A model generated the notes under the pieces. The model was not told where the DNA came from and made no database searches. It saw nothing but the letters and a program-made list of their open reading frames with translations. DNA of 64,000 nt, from NCBI GenBank assembly GCA_029204225.1, contig CM055097.1, positions 72,965,716 to 73,029,715 on the forward strand, given 5' to 3'. Origin of the DNA: Diphasiastrum complanatum (Eukaryota; Streptophyta; Lycopodiopsida; Lycopodiales; Lycopodiaceae). Each line of letters opens with the position of its first letter. Within the stretch, counting starts at the first letter, position 1. The translations under genes were made by a program, and so were the position numbers. This document shows positions 21,139 to 33,800 of the stretch, piece after piece.

Positions 21139-21970
21139 ATGGTATTGGCGGTGGCGAGCGTTTTTATCAATGATCTGTTTCGACTTTCTACAAAACCAGC
21201 CCTCAACGATGGGGTTGTTGATGGGGGGTGGGCCCATGGTGCTTTTACCCATGCTGGAATTTTATCAAGCTCCTGTGCAACACATGGTTTGTTGCTCGAG
21301 GGGATAGAATTCTCCCTTCACCTTCACCTTCACCTTTTCTTGCCTCAACTTATTACCACATGCGTCACCTTCTTCAATGCTTCTTAAAGTTGCTCATGGA
21401 AATTTTTGTGTACATCCTTCTCTTTCTCCTTCTTTGACATTCTTCAATGTGAAGGTTGATGGCTCTTTGGCTCGCGGACACATCTTCTTTCTTTTCCCCT
21501 TGGCACTTACTAAAGACTTTCTAGTTAAGATGAAACCTATGGAGAAATGTGCTTCTTAGATTGTTCCGAATGGTGTTCCGCAATTGGGAGCTAATCATGA
21601 AATGCATTATTCTCTAGTATTTGAAATCTCTCCTTCACTAGGGATTCATTCTATCTCAATGCTTGCTCTATGGACAGATTACCCTCTCTTAAAACAAGTG
21701 GAGCTTTCGATTGGCTCTTTTGTTAAAGAGACTAATGTTGACACCGAGGTAGCTTTGGATTGGTAGCATCAGCGTCTTTTGGACTCTCCTTCCTCAGCTT
21801 CACTTGTTAATCGTGGCTGCACTCAAAAAGATCCTTTGGATTCATCCCCTTCATTTATCCTGGTTGCACTGAAGGCCAAAAAGTGTATTGTTGATAATCT
21901 TTTTTGCAATGAAGATAAGACATTGAAAATCCATTGTGATTCGCAAACTGACAATGTGAACTGGAATTAA
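21139..21970 (+). other. Unidentified possible coding remnant
   Basis: A series of plus-strand open segments in changing frames covers this stretch: 21139-21387, 21377-21559, 21584-21766 and 21779-21970. The first contains GVVDGGWAHGAFTHAG and the third FEISPSLGIHSISMLALW. Amino-acid composition looks less random than elsewhere in the neighbourhood, but I do not recognise a family and the frame changes suggest a pseudogene. It could equally be non-coding. Confidence 0.2.
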
Positions 21971-24960
21971 TGAGTGCACTCTTGATACATCGATTACTAT
22001 TGGAGGGTTTGCGGATATTGAGGCAACCTTAATAGATTATTCATTTATTAGCAGTTAATAAGTGAGAGGGATTCAGCACCCTACGTGTGTAAGTCCAACC
22101 TGATGATCACATAGTTATTTGATTACTAGAAGTTAATAAAAGGACTTTAGGCCAAATTGCAGGAATGAAATGTCACAAGGCCTATTAGTCAAGTTAGTGA
22201 GTAAAAGTCGGTTCTCCCCCAAATTCAAATTCAAAAAAAAAAAAAAAAGGTAGGATTTGGCAAATAGGAATTGAGGCCAAGTGCCCTAAAATCCACTATA
22301 TATAGTGGTACTTTGTAATTCATTTCTTATGTTCAATCAAAAAGGTGAAAACTCTACCAATTTGCAATTGAATGTCCTTGCTCTTTTTTCTTGCTCCATC
22401 TCTCATGTTTTATTGTGATCTTGATATTATTGGATTTGCTAGTTGTTTGATTTGAATCTTGTTATGCTTTTTTGCGAGAGAAAAGAGAGAGAGATAGAAA
22501 AGTAAGTTTGATCTTGTAGTTTAGGATTAGTTGATTATAATGTTAGATGTTGAATTATAAGCATGTTTATGAATCTGAATTATGCTATCACTCTCATGGG
22601 AACTGTAGAATCCTCTTCATCGCTTGATGCTTTGTAGGTGCTTAGGTCTAGGGTTGAAGGTGGATAGAAAAACCCGCTACAATTTTGCGTCATTGTCGGG
22701 GAGTTACACCAATTTTTCATGTTCAGCATGTTTGTGATGCTTGGATGGATGTTAGCTTGCATTTAGGCATCGAGGTTTTTGCATAGTAGTGTTAAAATTG
22801 CAGTTTCCAATCGCAAGCACTCACGATTGGGCGCTTGCTTGGACAGGCCGGGGCGTTTGGGCATCGAGTCGGGCCAGTGGCCTGGAGTGTTCCTATTCCA
22901 CGGAGCATGATTACATTTTAGTGATGGTGTGGCAGTGTAGGTGTGGAGCGGGGAGAGGGGTACCGCCCCCCTTACATTTTCAAATGTAAGAGGAAGGGGT
23001 ACCCCCCCCCCCCCCCCCTTCCTTACATTTTCAAAAAAAGAAATTTAGGTACAAAGGGGGGACCCCTCTCCCTTGCACCGTTTATTTTACATTTCAAAAT
23101 AAAAAATAAATTTTTTTTGTTGTACTATAACAACAAGGTTAATATAGATTTTGTAGTAAATAACGTCGAACCCTCAGAGGATAGCATTTGAAAGTTATGT
23201 AATTGGTACAATTATGACTTATTTCGAGTGAAGTGCATTCGAGAGTTATTCTGATTGTCAACAGACATTAGAAAGTAATTACTTGTGTTGGGGTGTGTAG
23301 TGTTAATAGTTCCAGAACAACAATCTTGTCTTTATCAAATTGAATAAAATGTGTTCTACAGGTGAGATGTTATCAGAGTAGTACAGAAGTACTACACTCC
23401 GGCTGATTAAGTTGTCAACAGAGAGTCGCGAAATGTTCAATGTATTCGTGTTTGTGTAGACAATTAGTTAATCATATTCACGAAATGTTTGGTTCTAGAC
23501 AGAAGTCCTCAACAACTTAAGTCCAAGGTTATGGTTAAAGAACACAAATAGTTTTAGAGTACGTTAGAAACTTATGTCAGTTACAAGCAAGAACACAGAT
23601 CAAAGACTCAATCCCTCAGACAAGGACTGTCATCTCATATGTATACATACAGTTCTATCAATAATTGTGCTAGACTGTACCAAATGTAGACGTTATTCAA
23701 GTGCCGAAAAGAAAGTGTTTGCGACAAACGAATCAGATGATTTTAAGACAGTTCTTTAGAGCATATTTACGAACATACAACAAATGACTGTAATGCGCTA
23801 GAGAGTCTGTCTGACCAGAGAGTAATTCATGTAATGCAGTAGAGATTGCTAGTAGACTTAGGATCACTCACACTCAACAGTGCGGAGAACAGAGATAAGA
23901 GAGCATAATCCTCAACACTCTATTCACTTCTTCAAACTCTCACAAATACATAAACTCTTCCTCTCTCGATGATCGAGACTGAAGCGTGTGATCAATATAT
24001 GTTCTACGGAGCGAACAAACACACTTCTAAGACTATAGGTGCGTTGCTCCCGTGAAAAGGTCTAGTTAAGAATTAGGTTGAATGTATGTTCAATTATACC
24101 ATAAGAGGTATATTTAACTAAGAGTAGAAATTACTCTAGTTTAATATGTCAATTCATATTTAGTCGTTTCGCGTAGATGACCTAGTAAAGGCTATTCAAG
24201 GCAATGTTTCCCTTCTAGAGGTCTCGCCCTTAAATACAAGGGAAGTCTTTAGGAGATATATTCTTGAAAAATGACTTAGGCCTCTTCACGATTTATATTT
24301 ATCCAGCCCATATCTTCATTTTCGAGTATATCATGTCATATTCAGGTTGATATTCATTATTTAACAATTTCGTGCCATCACATTTTCCCTTCCTCAAATG
24401 TGAAACGTCCTCGTGAACATATAGTCTTTATTTCAAGGATCATTCACGAATCATTCTTCATATATTCGTTAAGCTGAAAAGATATTTTTTCATATGTTCC
24501 TTTCTTTAGATATTTCTTCTGCTTTAGAGAATATATGACTTGCTGCTTCTTGAATTGAATAGGTTGATTTGAGTTGATCTTCGAGTAACATAGAAATCGA
24601 ACTTCAAAACATTCTCAAAACTTCAAAAATCAGAGTTTAGCATCACATGGAAACATCATCATTACACATGCAAAAATTAATATTCATGACGGATTCAATT
24701 CTTCATGTAATTGTTGGGCTAACTCCAAATTTTGTTGAGCCTCGTACAACATCAAGGTTTTTTTTTATTGCGTATAACGGCCAACTAGTAGGTTGCCGAA
24801 TTCTTCAAGCTTAACAGGGAGCAATGTTCCATCAAACAGCTCCTGAGTTAACTTTTCATCTTCATCTGAATCACTGTGAAGTGTAATTTCTTTACAAAAG
24901 CGAGTTGAAAATCTTATAAAAGAGCTTTTAACATAAAGATTCTGCACACCTGAAAATCAA
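21971..24960. other. 3 kb without a recognisable gene
   Basis: AT-rich sequence. It holds an A16 run at about 22234, a perfect hairpin CTTACATTTTCAAATGTAAG at 22971-22990, and a run of 17 C at 23002-23018 next to G/C-rich words shared in inverted form around the hairpin. A 60-codon minus-strand frame (24947-24765) has an acidic SDSDEDE stretch but no known motif. The element at 25440-27265 could extend into the right part, but no gypsy protease or reverse transcriptase was found. Confidence 0.35.
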
Positions 24961-25439
24961 ACTTAATCACTTCTTTTGGACTCACTCTTGACCCAAATAA
25001 TCTCACTCTTGAGATTTAGAATGAATTTGATTCCAGTTGAAAACAAACTATACCACCAATTTTTCACAAAGCTTAAAAATTAGACAACTAGAGATTCACA
25101 AAGATCTCAACCATGCATGAATACTCAAATATGGACTCCTCCTCATTCTAGACATCCAATGGGATCACAAATTGACCCTCGCACTCTCACAAAGAAAGAT
25201 GAATAGAACTAATTTGAGTTTCATCCATACTATGTCAATTTTTGCTCAACAAATTGAATTCAATCACTCCTATTGGATTCTACCAATTACTGTACCTTTT
25301 AAGACTTGGGATGAAATTCAAAATAAAAAGTTGTGATTTTTCTCACTAAGATATTCTGCTTCAAAGAGCTAATACCACTTAGAAAGATTTGATCACCTAG
25401 GAGAAGACAAATTCGTCACCATAACAACACATAATGAGA

Positions 25440-26900
25440 TTCTAGATCTTGCCCTCTTTGATTTTCTATGGTCTCGGACTCTACTTCTATCCTTTGGACT
25501 ACCATGTCAGTGTTAGCATTAGATGGTCGTGGCTTATCTTCTCTAAACGTACTAACAAACAACGACTTAGACTGTGGCTGTTGTGGCTGGGGACATTAGG
25601 TAGTGACATGTCCTTCGCCTTTGCAATAAGTGCAAAGTGGCACATATCCTACTAACCTCCTAGGTTCAGGACAGTCAGGCAAATAGTGACTAGGGGCTCC
25701 GCAATTATAGCATGAACCCTTTACTCTTGGTGGAGGAGTGGAATCTCTTGCCCTCCTCTACGCAAAATAGTATATTGTTGGCTATTGCGTGGTCTAGACA
25801 TAAAATTCTTTCGGTTAGAGGGGGTAGCAGTATAGGCTACCTCCTCATGATTCTCAACCGGATAGAGGAATAATTCTTCCTCTACATAGCTAGTTTACAA
25901 ATTAGGACAATTCATTTTAGAATGTCTCTCTTTACCACAGGTTGTACACCAAATGTTAGCATTTGATTTTGCTTTCTTCCTCGTAGTCTTAACGTTAGAC
26001 ATCTGGACTTTTAAGTCCCCCATTTCCTTTGCTAAAAGTTCTATACTTTTTCTTAATGGATCTATCTTTTCGGACTTTTCCATTCTTCATCTCCTATTTG
26101 AGTTTTTACTCTTAGATTTCCTATAACTAGTTTCTTCTTCAGACGATGAAGAATAAGATGAAGAATCGGAAGACTCTTCTTCATCTCCTGAATCAGATTC
26201 TAACTCAGACTCCGTAGACGAATCAGATTCTTCTATTCTCTCATGTTTATGCTTCTTACCAGTACTCATTCTATCATTTCTTCTTCTCCTAGAAATTTTA
26301 GAAGTTTCATAGCTTTTTGTGGATGCTATAACATCTTCTAAGGAGTTCGTCAATCCCTGACGACAATACCTATCCATCTTCTTGGGTAATCTGCCCAAGA
26401 ACCATTCCTTTTGCATGGGAATAGGATATTGTGCTCCTAGCTTCTCTATCAAATTTTTAACTCTTCGAGTATACTTTCTAAGTGACTCCTTTGGCTTTTT
26501 CTCTACTGAATTAAGACATGCTAACAATCTTGTGGAATAGCCTATCTCTCTAAACTGTTTAAGGAATGCTGCCTTTAAAGCATTCCAAGTATTAACCGTT
26601 TTCAAAACTAACTGGCTATACCAGATTCTCGCTTGCTTGCGCAGAAGACCTGGTAAAATTCTAACTTTATCCTCATCGGTGTTTTCCTTCTTGGCTATAG
26701 TAATTGACTTGAACTGTGATAGATAGCTATCTGCATCGTCAGATGATGACTCTTTGAAGAAGTTATATCTGATTTTGGTAGATGTGGTTGGTGCCATATT
26801 TTCAGGTGGTGGGTCAAGTAGCGGATACGGTGGATCAAATGGATCAGATGACTCAGAACTATATTCAAATGGTGGCTCTGACCGTGGATCAAGGTCTTGG
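25440..26900 (-). pseudogene. Ty3/gypsy-type gag with three CCHC zinc knuckles (Gypsy-1)
   Basis: From 26900 leftward the frame opens with an acidic/Pro-rich leader (EYSSESSDPFDPPYP) and passes the ATG at 26797. The gag domain contains ARIWYSQL and TWNALKAAFLKQF, the usual retrotransposon gag core. A Ser/Glu-rich segment follows and the frame stops at 26087. The next frame (26083-25895) ends in knuckle one, CTTCGKERHSKMNC. With further frameshifts CYNCGAPSHYLPDC and CTYCKGEGHVTT plus a lost cysteine can be read at about 25700 and 25640. One or two knuckles are usual; three is uncommon. Gag forms the particle that packages the element RNA. No protease, reverse transcriptase or integrase follows on the left, so the element is truncated. 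Confidence 0.8.
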
Positions 26901-27241
26901 TCATTCTCAATTCAGAACTAGAATCAGTTCTATGTTCTGAAGACGAAGATTCAGATGGATTTGATGAATTGGGAAGCTCTCACTCAAATGTATTTACAAG
27001 TGCTATAGAAGTGCTATAAAAATTATCGAACGCTTCAGAACTTAATTTTACTCTTATTGGTGAATTTCGCAGATTTTGGAAATACAAATCACATGTCTTT
27101 CTATAAGCTTCTAATCGTTGTGTTCGTTCTAAATATTTATGCTCAATAGTTGTGCGTGGCTGATCACGTGGAATACATTACATGAATAAGATTCAGTGGA
27201 CTTAGTACACTTAAAAATCATGAAAAGACAAAGATTCATCT

Positions 27242-27259
27242 TCCTGACAATGGCGTCAA
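27242..27259 (-). promoter_or_regulatory. Decayed primer-binding site of Gypsy-1 (tRNA-Asp type)
   Basis: The minus strand reads TTGACGCCATTGTCAGGA. Plant gypsy elements of the Athila/Tat kind use TGGCGCCGTTGCCGGGGA, complementary to the 3' end of tRNA-Asp. Within the 17 shared positions all differences are G-to-A or C-to-T. It lies 5 bp inside a TACCACA end (plus TGTGGTA at 27265), a plausible LTR terminus, and about 450 bp upstream of the gag ATG. Confidence 0.6.
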
Positions 27260-27264
27260 GTTAT

Positions 27265-27924
27265 GTGGTAGCCTAGTCATTATAGATTTTCACAAAATCA
27301 GTAAATTTAGTATAAAAGGTTTTAGCGTTCTCCAAGAGAGAGACAAATCTCCTCTTTCAGATCGATAAGTGTACAAAGGATGATGAACATATGGTGAATA
27401 TGTAATATTCCAAACAGAATACTACAATGACAAATCTGGTTATCCACAGATATTGAGTGACTTGGCGTCCAAAAAGGCTAATGATGAAACGATTTGGTCA
27501 AGGTCTGAAGGTATAGAAGGGTATATTATCTTCCAGGCTCTTAGGACAGTAGTAAGCAATCAATCTGACATCGGTAGACAAAAAGATCCTTCACACATAA
27601 TCTATTCGACTTTCAATTCCTCCTAACAAGCACAAGGAATTAGTTCTTATCACAGCAAGCAATTAAAACAGAACATCAATTAAGTTCTTTGTCTGAACAC
27701 ATAGCTCATTCAAAATTAAGAGAGGTTCCGATTTAAAGTTAAGCTTAAGGCTTTGGCTAGTTCCCTGCACACATTGGTTAGAAGTGTCACTCTCAGATGT
27801 TGCCTGCAAATGCACATAAGAGAATCTGAAATTCAGTACAAGTGAAGAGTGAATGCCACAAAAAATGCCTATCAGAATCGGTTACAGACTAACTCAGAGT
27901 GTATTTGCTCAATTGATAAGAGAA
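27265..27924 (-). other. Probable partial LTR of Gypsy-1, otherwise unassigned
   Basis: The left edge has the CA end expected of an LTR next to the primer-binding site. How far the LTR reaches to the right is unknown, since no second copy was found in the window. No coding motifs. Copia-4 coding sequence begins at about 27925. Confidence 0.4.
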
Positions 27925-29584
27925 AATGACAAATGAATCCAGGCCATGAACTAAGAAATGGAGTCCATGAGGAAGAATCAGGTATGGAGGTTGGAGCCAT
28001 TACCACATAAGCACAAGACTGTCAAATACAAATGAGTTTTCAAGCTCAAATACGGACTAGATGGGAATATCACGAAATGCAAGACAAGGCTGGTAGCGAA
28101 GGGATTTTCTCAGAGATATGGAATTGACTACTCTGAAACCTTATCTCCTGTCATCAAACATTCGTTCCTACATCTATAATTTGCATGTGCAGTAGCTTAT
28201 GACCTCAGGATCCACATCGTGGATGAGAAGACAGCCTTCTTGCATGGCAAATTAGACGAAGAGGTCTATATGGATCAACCCCAGAATATGTCTCGGATTC
28301 GCTTCCTCGCTATGCATGCAGAATGCATAGAAGTATCTACGATTTGAAACAGTCAGTCCGACAATGGTACATGAAGAAAAATCAAGCTCTAAAATCATTA
28401 GGATTCAAGCCTCTTTTAGTTGATTATAATGTGTACGTCAGAGTTACAGATAGGCAGATCATCATTGTGTATATATACGTGGATGACACTCTGATACTTT
28501 GCAGGAGTGAACAGCTGATTGCTGAAGTGAAGACAGACATCTCGAAACATTTCGAGATTGTGGATCTGGGAGAGGCCAGGTGTTACCTGGGCTTACAAAT
28601 TGAAAGAGACTATGAGGGAGGTAAGCTATACCTTCATTAGTCCAAATACACCCATAAGATCCTAGAGGATTTTGGGATGCTCAATTGCAAAGGAGCAAAT
28701 ACTCCAATGCTCACAGGGATGGTGCTGACAAATATTGAGGAGGAGAGAGAATAAATGCAGCTCACACCTTATAGGAAGCTAATAGGATCACTGATGTACC
28801 TTGCTGACAACACACGTCCTGATAGTGCTTATGTAGTATTCAAGTTGAGGCAATTCTGCACGAATCCAAGCTCGACACATTGGAAGATTGCAAAACAAAT
28901 TTTGCAATATCTTCAATTGACGAGGGATTATTGGTTGTGTTATTGTCGTGATGCAGGTTTCAAGATGCTTTCCTATAGTAATGCTAGTTGGGCATCCCTC
29001 AAGGACGATTGTAAGAGCGTCTCAGGAGGATGCACCATCGCATCAAGAGCAACAGTTCTCTGGGTCAGCAAGAAGCAAACTGTTGTAGCCCAGTCATCTT
29101 GCGAAGCAGAGTACGTTGCAGCAACAAAGATGACCAATGAGATAATCTAGCTAAGGCAGTTTCTGGACGAATTGGGCAAAACAAGGAACGAGGTCCTGCA
29201 GATGGATAATACCTCTACAATACATCTGACGAAAGATCCTATGTTCCATTCGAGAACAAAGCACATTGCGATCAAGTACCACTTGATCAGGGATCTAATT
29301 GAAAAGAATATGCTGTAGACCACCTTCATCATAACAAAAGACATGGTTGTTGACATCTTCACCAAAGCCTTAGACAAAAGACTTTTTGAGAGACAGAGGA
29401 GCAGTCTCGGGATTGTAAAGCTATTATGCTTTGGGAGGGAGTTGAAGAAACAAAACGTTTCTATATACAAAGCTTTGCTAGCTTTCAGCTCTCTGCCTGA
29501 AGAAGATGTTCACGAACACGAAAGTCAAGAGACACAAAGCACACAAGTTTTACGAACACATGATGGGAAGACATGAAGCACGAA
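27925..29584 (+). pseudogene. Copia reverse transcriptase-RNase H (Copia-4), interrupted on the right by Copia-1
   Basis: The plus strand reads [48 protein letters not shown] and EEVYMDQP, then after a frameshift RSIYDLKQSVRQWYMKK (28325). The catalytic YVDDTLIL lies at about 28479-28502. Further on are YLADNTRPDSAYVVF, the RNase H-like WVSKKQTVVAQSSCEAEYVAA (about 29065-29125) and DMVVDIFTKALDKRLFERQ. Several stops (28149, 28640, 28756, 29150, 29317) and frameshifts make it a pseudogene. The motif choices (YLADNT, QSVRQWY) are shared with Copia-8 and Copia-9, so the three form one family, distinct from Copia-1. Its 3' non-coding region continues after the Copia-1 insertion at 35456. Confidence 0.9.
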
Positions 29585-29589
29585 AAAAT

Positions 29590-30242
29590 TGTGAAAAATT
29601 GTCAACTAGTAGTATTTTCCTAACTTGAGATTTTGTAGGCCTATGGCCAAATAAAAGTTAGAGATAGGTTCATACATGTATGTAGAGGCCCAAAGTATGT
29701 GTACACTACTTTTGAGGTCACATTAATTAGAGGAGGTCGAGTGTGGAGCTCTTCTATTGGCTCATAATTTGGTGCATTCCTATTTGACCAAATTTCTAGG
29801 TATATGGGTGAATCCTATTGGACCCCAATTTTAGCCTATCATAAGACAAGTGGCCAAGAGGCACTATGGCTGCTATAAATAGCCATCTCCACGAGTATGT
29901 ACACATCTCATTTTCATTCTATTGAATGAATGTTATGCTCTTTGAAGGTCCATCTTCTTCTCTCTCACTTTTTTGTTCATATCTTGCATTCTAGCCACTA
30001 GAATTGTGATTTCTTTGTTGCTATGGCTTCACACGTGTGAAATGCAGGTTGTAGGCTCTGAAGTACGGACAGGGACAGCAAGTTTCTGTTTGTGGAAGCT
30101 TATGATCAGATTTTGATGTTTAGTTGATGTTTAGTATGCTTAACATCACAATTTCTATCATTTTTTCAATCTAGATGTGCATAACTTCCATGGCCAAGAT
30201 CTTTATGAAACTTTAGCATCTTTTGGATCTGAGTTTTTCACA
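29590..30242 (+). repeat. 5' LTR of Copia-1
   Basis: Starts TGTG, ends CACA, with TATAAATA at 29874-29881 as the likely core promoter and a pyrimidine-rich TCTTCTTCTCTCTC patch about 80 bp further on. The first LTR bases, TGTGA, double as the gag-pol stop in the 3' copy. A CACACGTGTG E/G-box-like palindrome lies near 30030. Confidence 0.97.
29874..29881 (+). promoter_or_regulatory. TATA box of the Copia-1 5' LTR
   Basis: TATAAATA in the middle of the LTR, at the position where copia LTRs usually have the U3/R promoter. The same word is at 35082-35089 in the 3' LTR, and ATTATAAATA is at the equivalent place in the Copia-5 LTR (49811). Confidence 0.7.
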
Positions 30243-30254
30243 TGGTATCAGAGC
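30243..30254 (+). promoter_or_regulatory. Primer-binding site of Copia-1 (initiator tRNA-Met)
   Basis: TGGTATCAGAGC immediately after the LTR end, the standard plant copia primer site complementary to the 3' end of initiator methionine tRNA. A 597-bp untranslated leader separates it from the gag-pol ATG at 30852. Confidence 0.93.
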
Positions 30255-30851
30255 ATTAGGCGGCCAAATGTGCAGGTTTTGCCAGATTTAGAAGAGATTT
30301 GTGGGCGAGTTTGCTTTTGTAGCATTCCAATCAAGTTTCTAGCTAAAAATCTTGTTGATTTATGTGTAGAAATTGGATCTTTGTGATCAAAACATCATTT
30401 GTATGCATTTCAATTGAAGTAGGGCGAATTCCCTCTGTACTTATCAGAATAAGGAGACAAAAATTGTTTTGGAAAGAGGGAGATGCAAGATCCAACAAGA
30501 TCCTATTAGTTTTCCATTCTAGCATATAGTTTTTTGATTCAATTTCTTGCTTCTTCATGTCAAAAACTTCAAAATTGATGTAACCCTCTGATTTTCAGTT
30601 TGCTGAATGATTCAAGAGTGTATTTCAATCTTAGGAGTGAGGGAAAAGCAAGTATATTGAGGTTTGGTCTTGGTTTGATCAAGAAATCATAAAACTAGTG
30701 GCTAAAATTAAGGAAAAAGTGAGGAAAAGAGAGAAAAAGTAAGGTTTTAGGTTCCAAATCTTTGTGATTTCTTCTTGTGTTTCATTTGTTGATTCAAGAG
30801 AGTGCTTAGTGCATTGGAACAGGTCAAAGATCAGAGATCAATCATTGCAAC

Positions 30852-33800
30852 ATGGCTACAAATGGAGGCTACATGTTGGAAAGCAATGATAGGCTTACCT
30901 CCCTCAACTATTCTACTTGGAAAGTAAGGATGGAGTCTTTGCTTGAGATGAATGAGTTGATGGATATTGTTGTAGGTGTGGAGGAGAGACCTTTGGCACC
31001 TCAAGAACAATTGAGGTATGACAAGAGGGCAAAGAAAGCCCTTCACATGATCAAGATGAATGTGACAAATGAGCTTATCAAAGAGGTTGGTAAGTGCACA
31101 TCATCTAGTGAAGCTTGGGAAGCCTTGAAGAAGGTCTATGAATCCAAGTCTACTTCTAGAGTGTTGACTTTAAGAAGGCAAATCTTTTCTTGTATGCAAA
31201 AGAAGAGTGAGAATGGACATGCTTTTGTTTTGAGAGTTAAAGCATTGAATGATGAGTTAGCATGCATTAATGATGGCATAAATAATGAGGAGCTTGTTCA
31301 AGTGATTCTCAATGGCTTGTTGGATGATCATGCTAATCTTGTTCAAAGTTATGCTATCCAAAAATGTTTACCAAGTGTTGGAGACTTGCAAGAGGTCTTG
31401 TTGGCTGAAGAATTCAGGTTGCAAGCAAGAGTGGGAGCATCTTCTACATCTCAAGGAGGAGAAGAGGAGGCAATGTTCTCTAAAGGCAAGTTCAAGGGCA
31501 AAGGTAAAAGCAATTGGTCTAAAGGGCAAGACCAAGGTGAGCACTCTACTTTTGGCAAAAAGAAGGATAGATCTAAGCTAAAATGTTTCTATTGTGGAGT
31601 CAAAGGGCATTTTGCTAGTGATTGTTTTAAGAAAAAGAGGGATCAAGGGGAAAAGCAAACCAATCTAACTATTGATGAGGGTGGGGATGAGCTTCTTTCA
31701 AATGATGCTTTTGTTATGTCATCTTGCTTGTTGGCTAATCATGGAGACATTGATCCTTGGTGGATTGATAGTGGAGCCACTTCTCATATGACATATCATA
31801 AAGAGTATTTTTCATCTTTAATGGCATTTGATGGTGATAGGAAGGTAATCTATACCGCAAATGATGGTGAGTGTGCAATCAAGGGGATTGGCACAATTCC
31901 TATTTCACTTTCTACAAATAGGAATATAGAATTGAAAGATGTTTTGCTCATTCCATCCATTACCAAGAACTTACTTAGTGTAAGCCAAATGCTTGACAAA
32001 GGATTCAAAGTTGAGTTTGATGGTGATGCTTGCTTGATCAAAAAGGGGTGTAGTATCATTGCAAAAGGGAAAAGGCAAGGGAAATTGTTCAAGCTTGATG
32101 CATGTGTTGTTGCTAACCAAGTTGGATGCATGGCAAATGAACAAATGTCAATTCAAGAGGTATGGCATAAAAGGATGGGACATCTCAACTACAAGGCCTT
32201 GGAGGTAATAGCCAAAAAGGAGGTAGTAAGGGGACTTCCCAAGTCTCTTACTTGCTTGAATCATGTTTGTGAAGAATGTGCTTTGTCTAAATCACATAGA
32301 TTGCCATATACTAGATCTATATCTAGATCTAAGATGCCTTTTTCTCTCTTGCATTCGGATATTCATGGTGTTACTACAATTAGCAATGGAGGTGCTAAGA
32401 TGTATGTAACTTTCATTGATGATTTTAGTAGATTTTGTTGGGTTTATCTACTAAAGAGCAAGGATGAGGTGTTTGATGTGTTTGTCAAGTTCAAAGTTGC
32501 TATTGAGACTCAATTTACAACCAAAATCAAATGCTTGAGGAGCGACAATGGTGGTGAATACATTTCTAACAAATTCAAAGCCTTTTGCGATGAGCATGGG
32601 ATCAAGAGGGAGTACACATGTCCAAGAACACCACAACAAAATGGAGTGGCCGAGAGGAAGAATAGAACCTTGTGTGAGAGTGCAAAGGCAATGAGATTGA
32701 ATGCTAATCTTCCTAAACCTTTTTGGAGTGATGCTTTGTTGTGTGCAAATTTCCTATGCAATAGATGGCCAAGTGTTGTATTGGAAGGAAAAACCCCTTT
32801 TGAAGCTTTGTTTGGTACGAAGCCTAATGTCAAGTTTCTAAGAACTTTTGGATGCATTTGCTACTTCAACATTACTCTTGATGATAGAACTAAGGAGGAT
32901 CCATCTTCAAGAAAGGGCATTTTTGTTGGTTATAGTGAAGTAAGCAAAGCATATAGGATTTATGTTCCTTCAATCAAGAAAGTGTTCACAAGTAGGGATG
33001 TCATTTTTGATGAAGGTAACATTCCAAAAGTTGTTTCAAGTGATGATGGTGTTGTTGCAACTAATGTGCTTGATGACAATGGAGTTGATGACACATTGGA
33101 TGTGGATGTTGAAGAAGCCTCTTCAAGTCAAATTCCAAGGAGAACTCCAAGGCATAAAGTGAAACCCTCAAGGCTCACTTATGATGGCAAAGGTAAGCAA
33201 GTGGTGGATGGATCCAACTATGCTTTCCTAACTTCTTTTGATGTACCTTCATGTGTAGATGAAGCAAGGCAAAAAGAGGAATGGATCCAAGCAATGGATC
33301 TTGAGTTTGAAGCACTTATGAAGAACAACACATGGAGATTGGTGGAGCTTCCAAAGGGCAAAAGTGCAATTGGATGCAAATGGATCTTCAAGGTAAAGAC
33401 AAATCAAGATGGATCTATCAACAAGTTGAAGGCAAGGTTGGTGGCTAAAGGTTATGCTCAAGAGCATGGCATTGACTATGAGGAAACCTTTGCACCCGTG
33501 GCAAAGATGGTGAGCATAAGAGTAATCATTTCCCTTGCAACTCTTTATGGATGGGATCTTTGGCAATTAGACATTTCTAATGCTTTCTTGAATGGTGATC
33601 TTGAAGAGGAAGTCTACATGGAGCAACCCGAGAGCTATGTTTCTCATAGCAAGCCTAATCATGTGTGTTTTCTACAAAAAAGTTTGTATGGTCTTAAGCA
33701 AGCACCAAGGAGTTGGTATGCTAGGCTTAACTCTTTTCTACTTTCTCAAAACTTCACTATGAGTGAGTATGATCATTCACTTTACTTTAGAATTAGTGCT

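Noticed and set aside
21139..21387. Possible lipase-like host gene fragment (GGWAHGAFTHAG)
   Set aside because: The similarity to a class 3 lipase motif was only an impression; the Ser nucleophile block was not found and the frame breaks repeatedly.
24765..24947. Sixty-codon acidic frame considered as part of Gypsy-1 or of a pararetrovirus
   Set aside because: No protease, movement-protein or reverse transcriptase motif; too short to support either.
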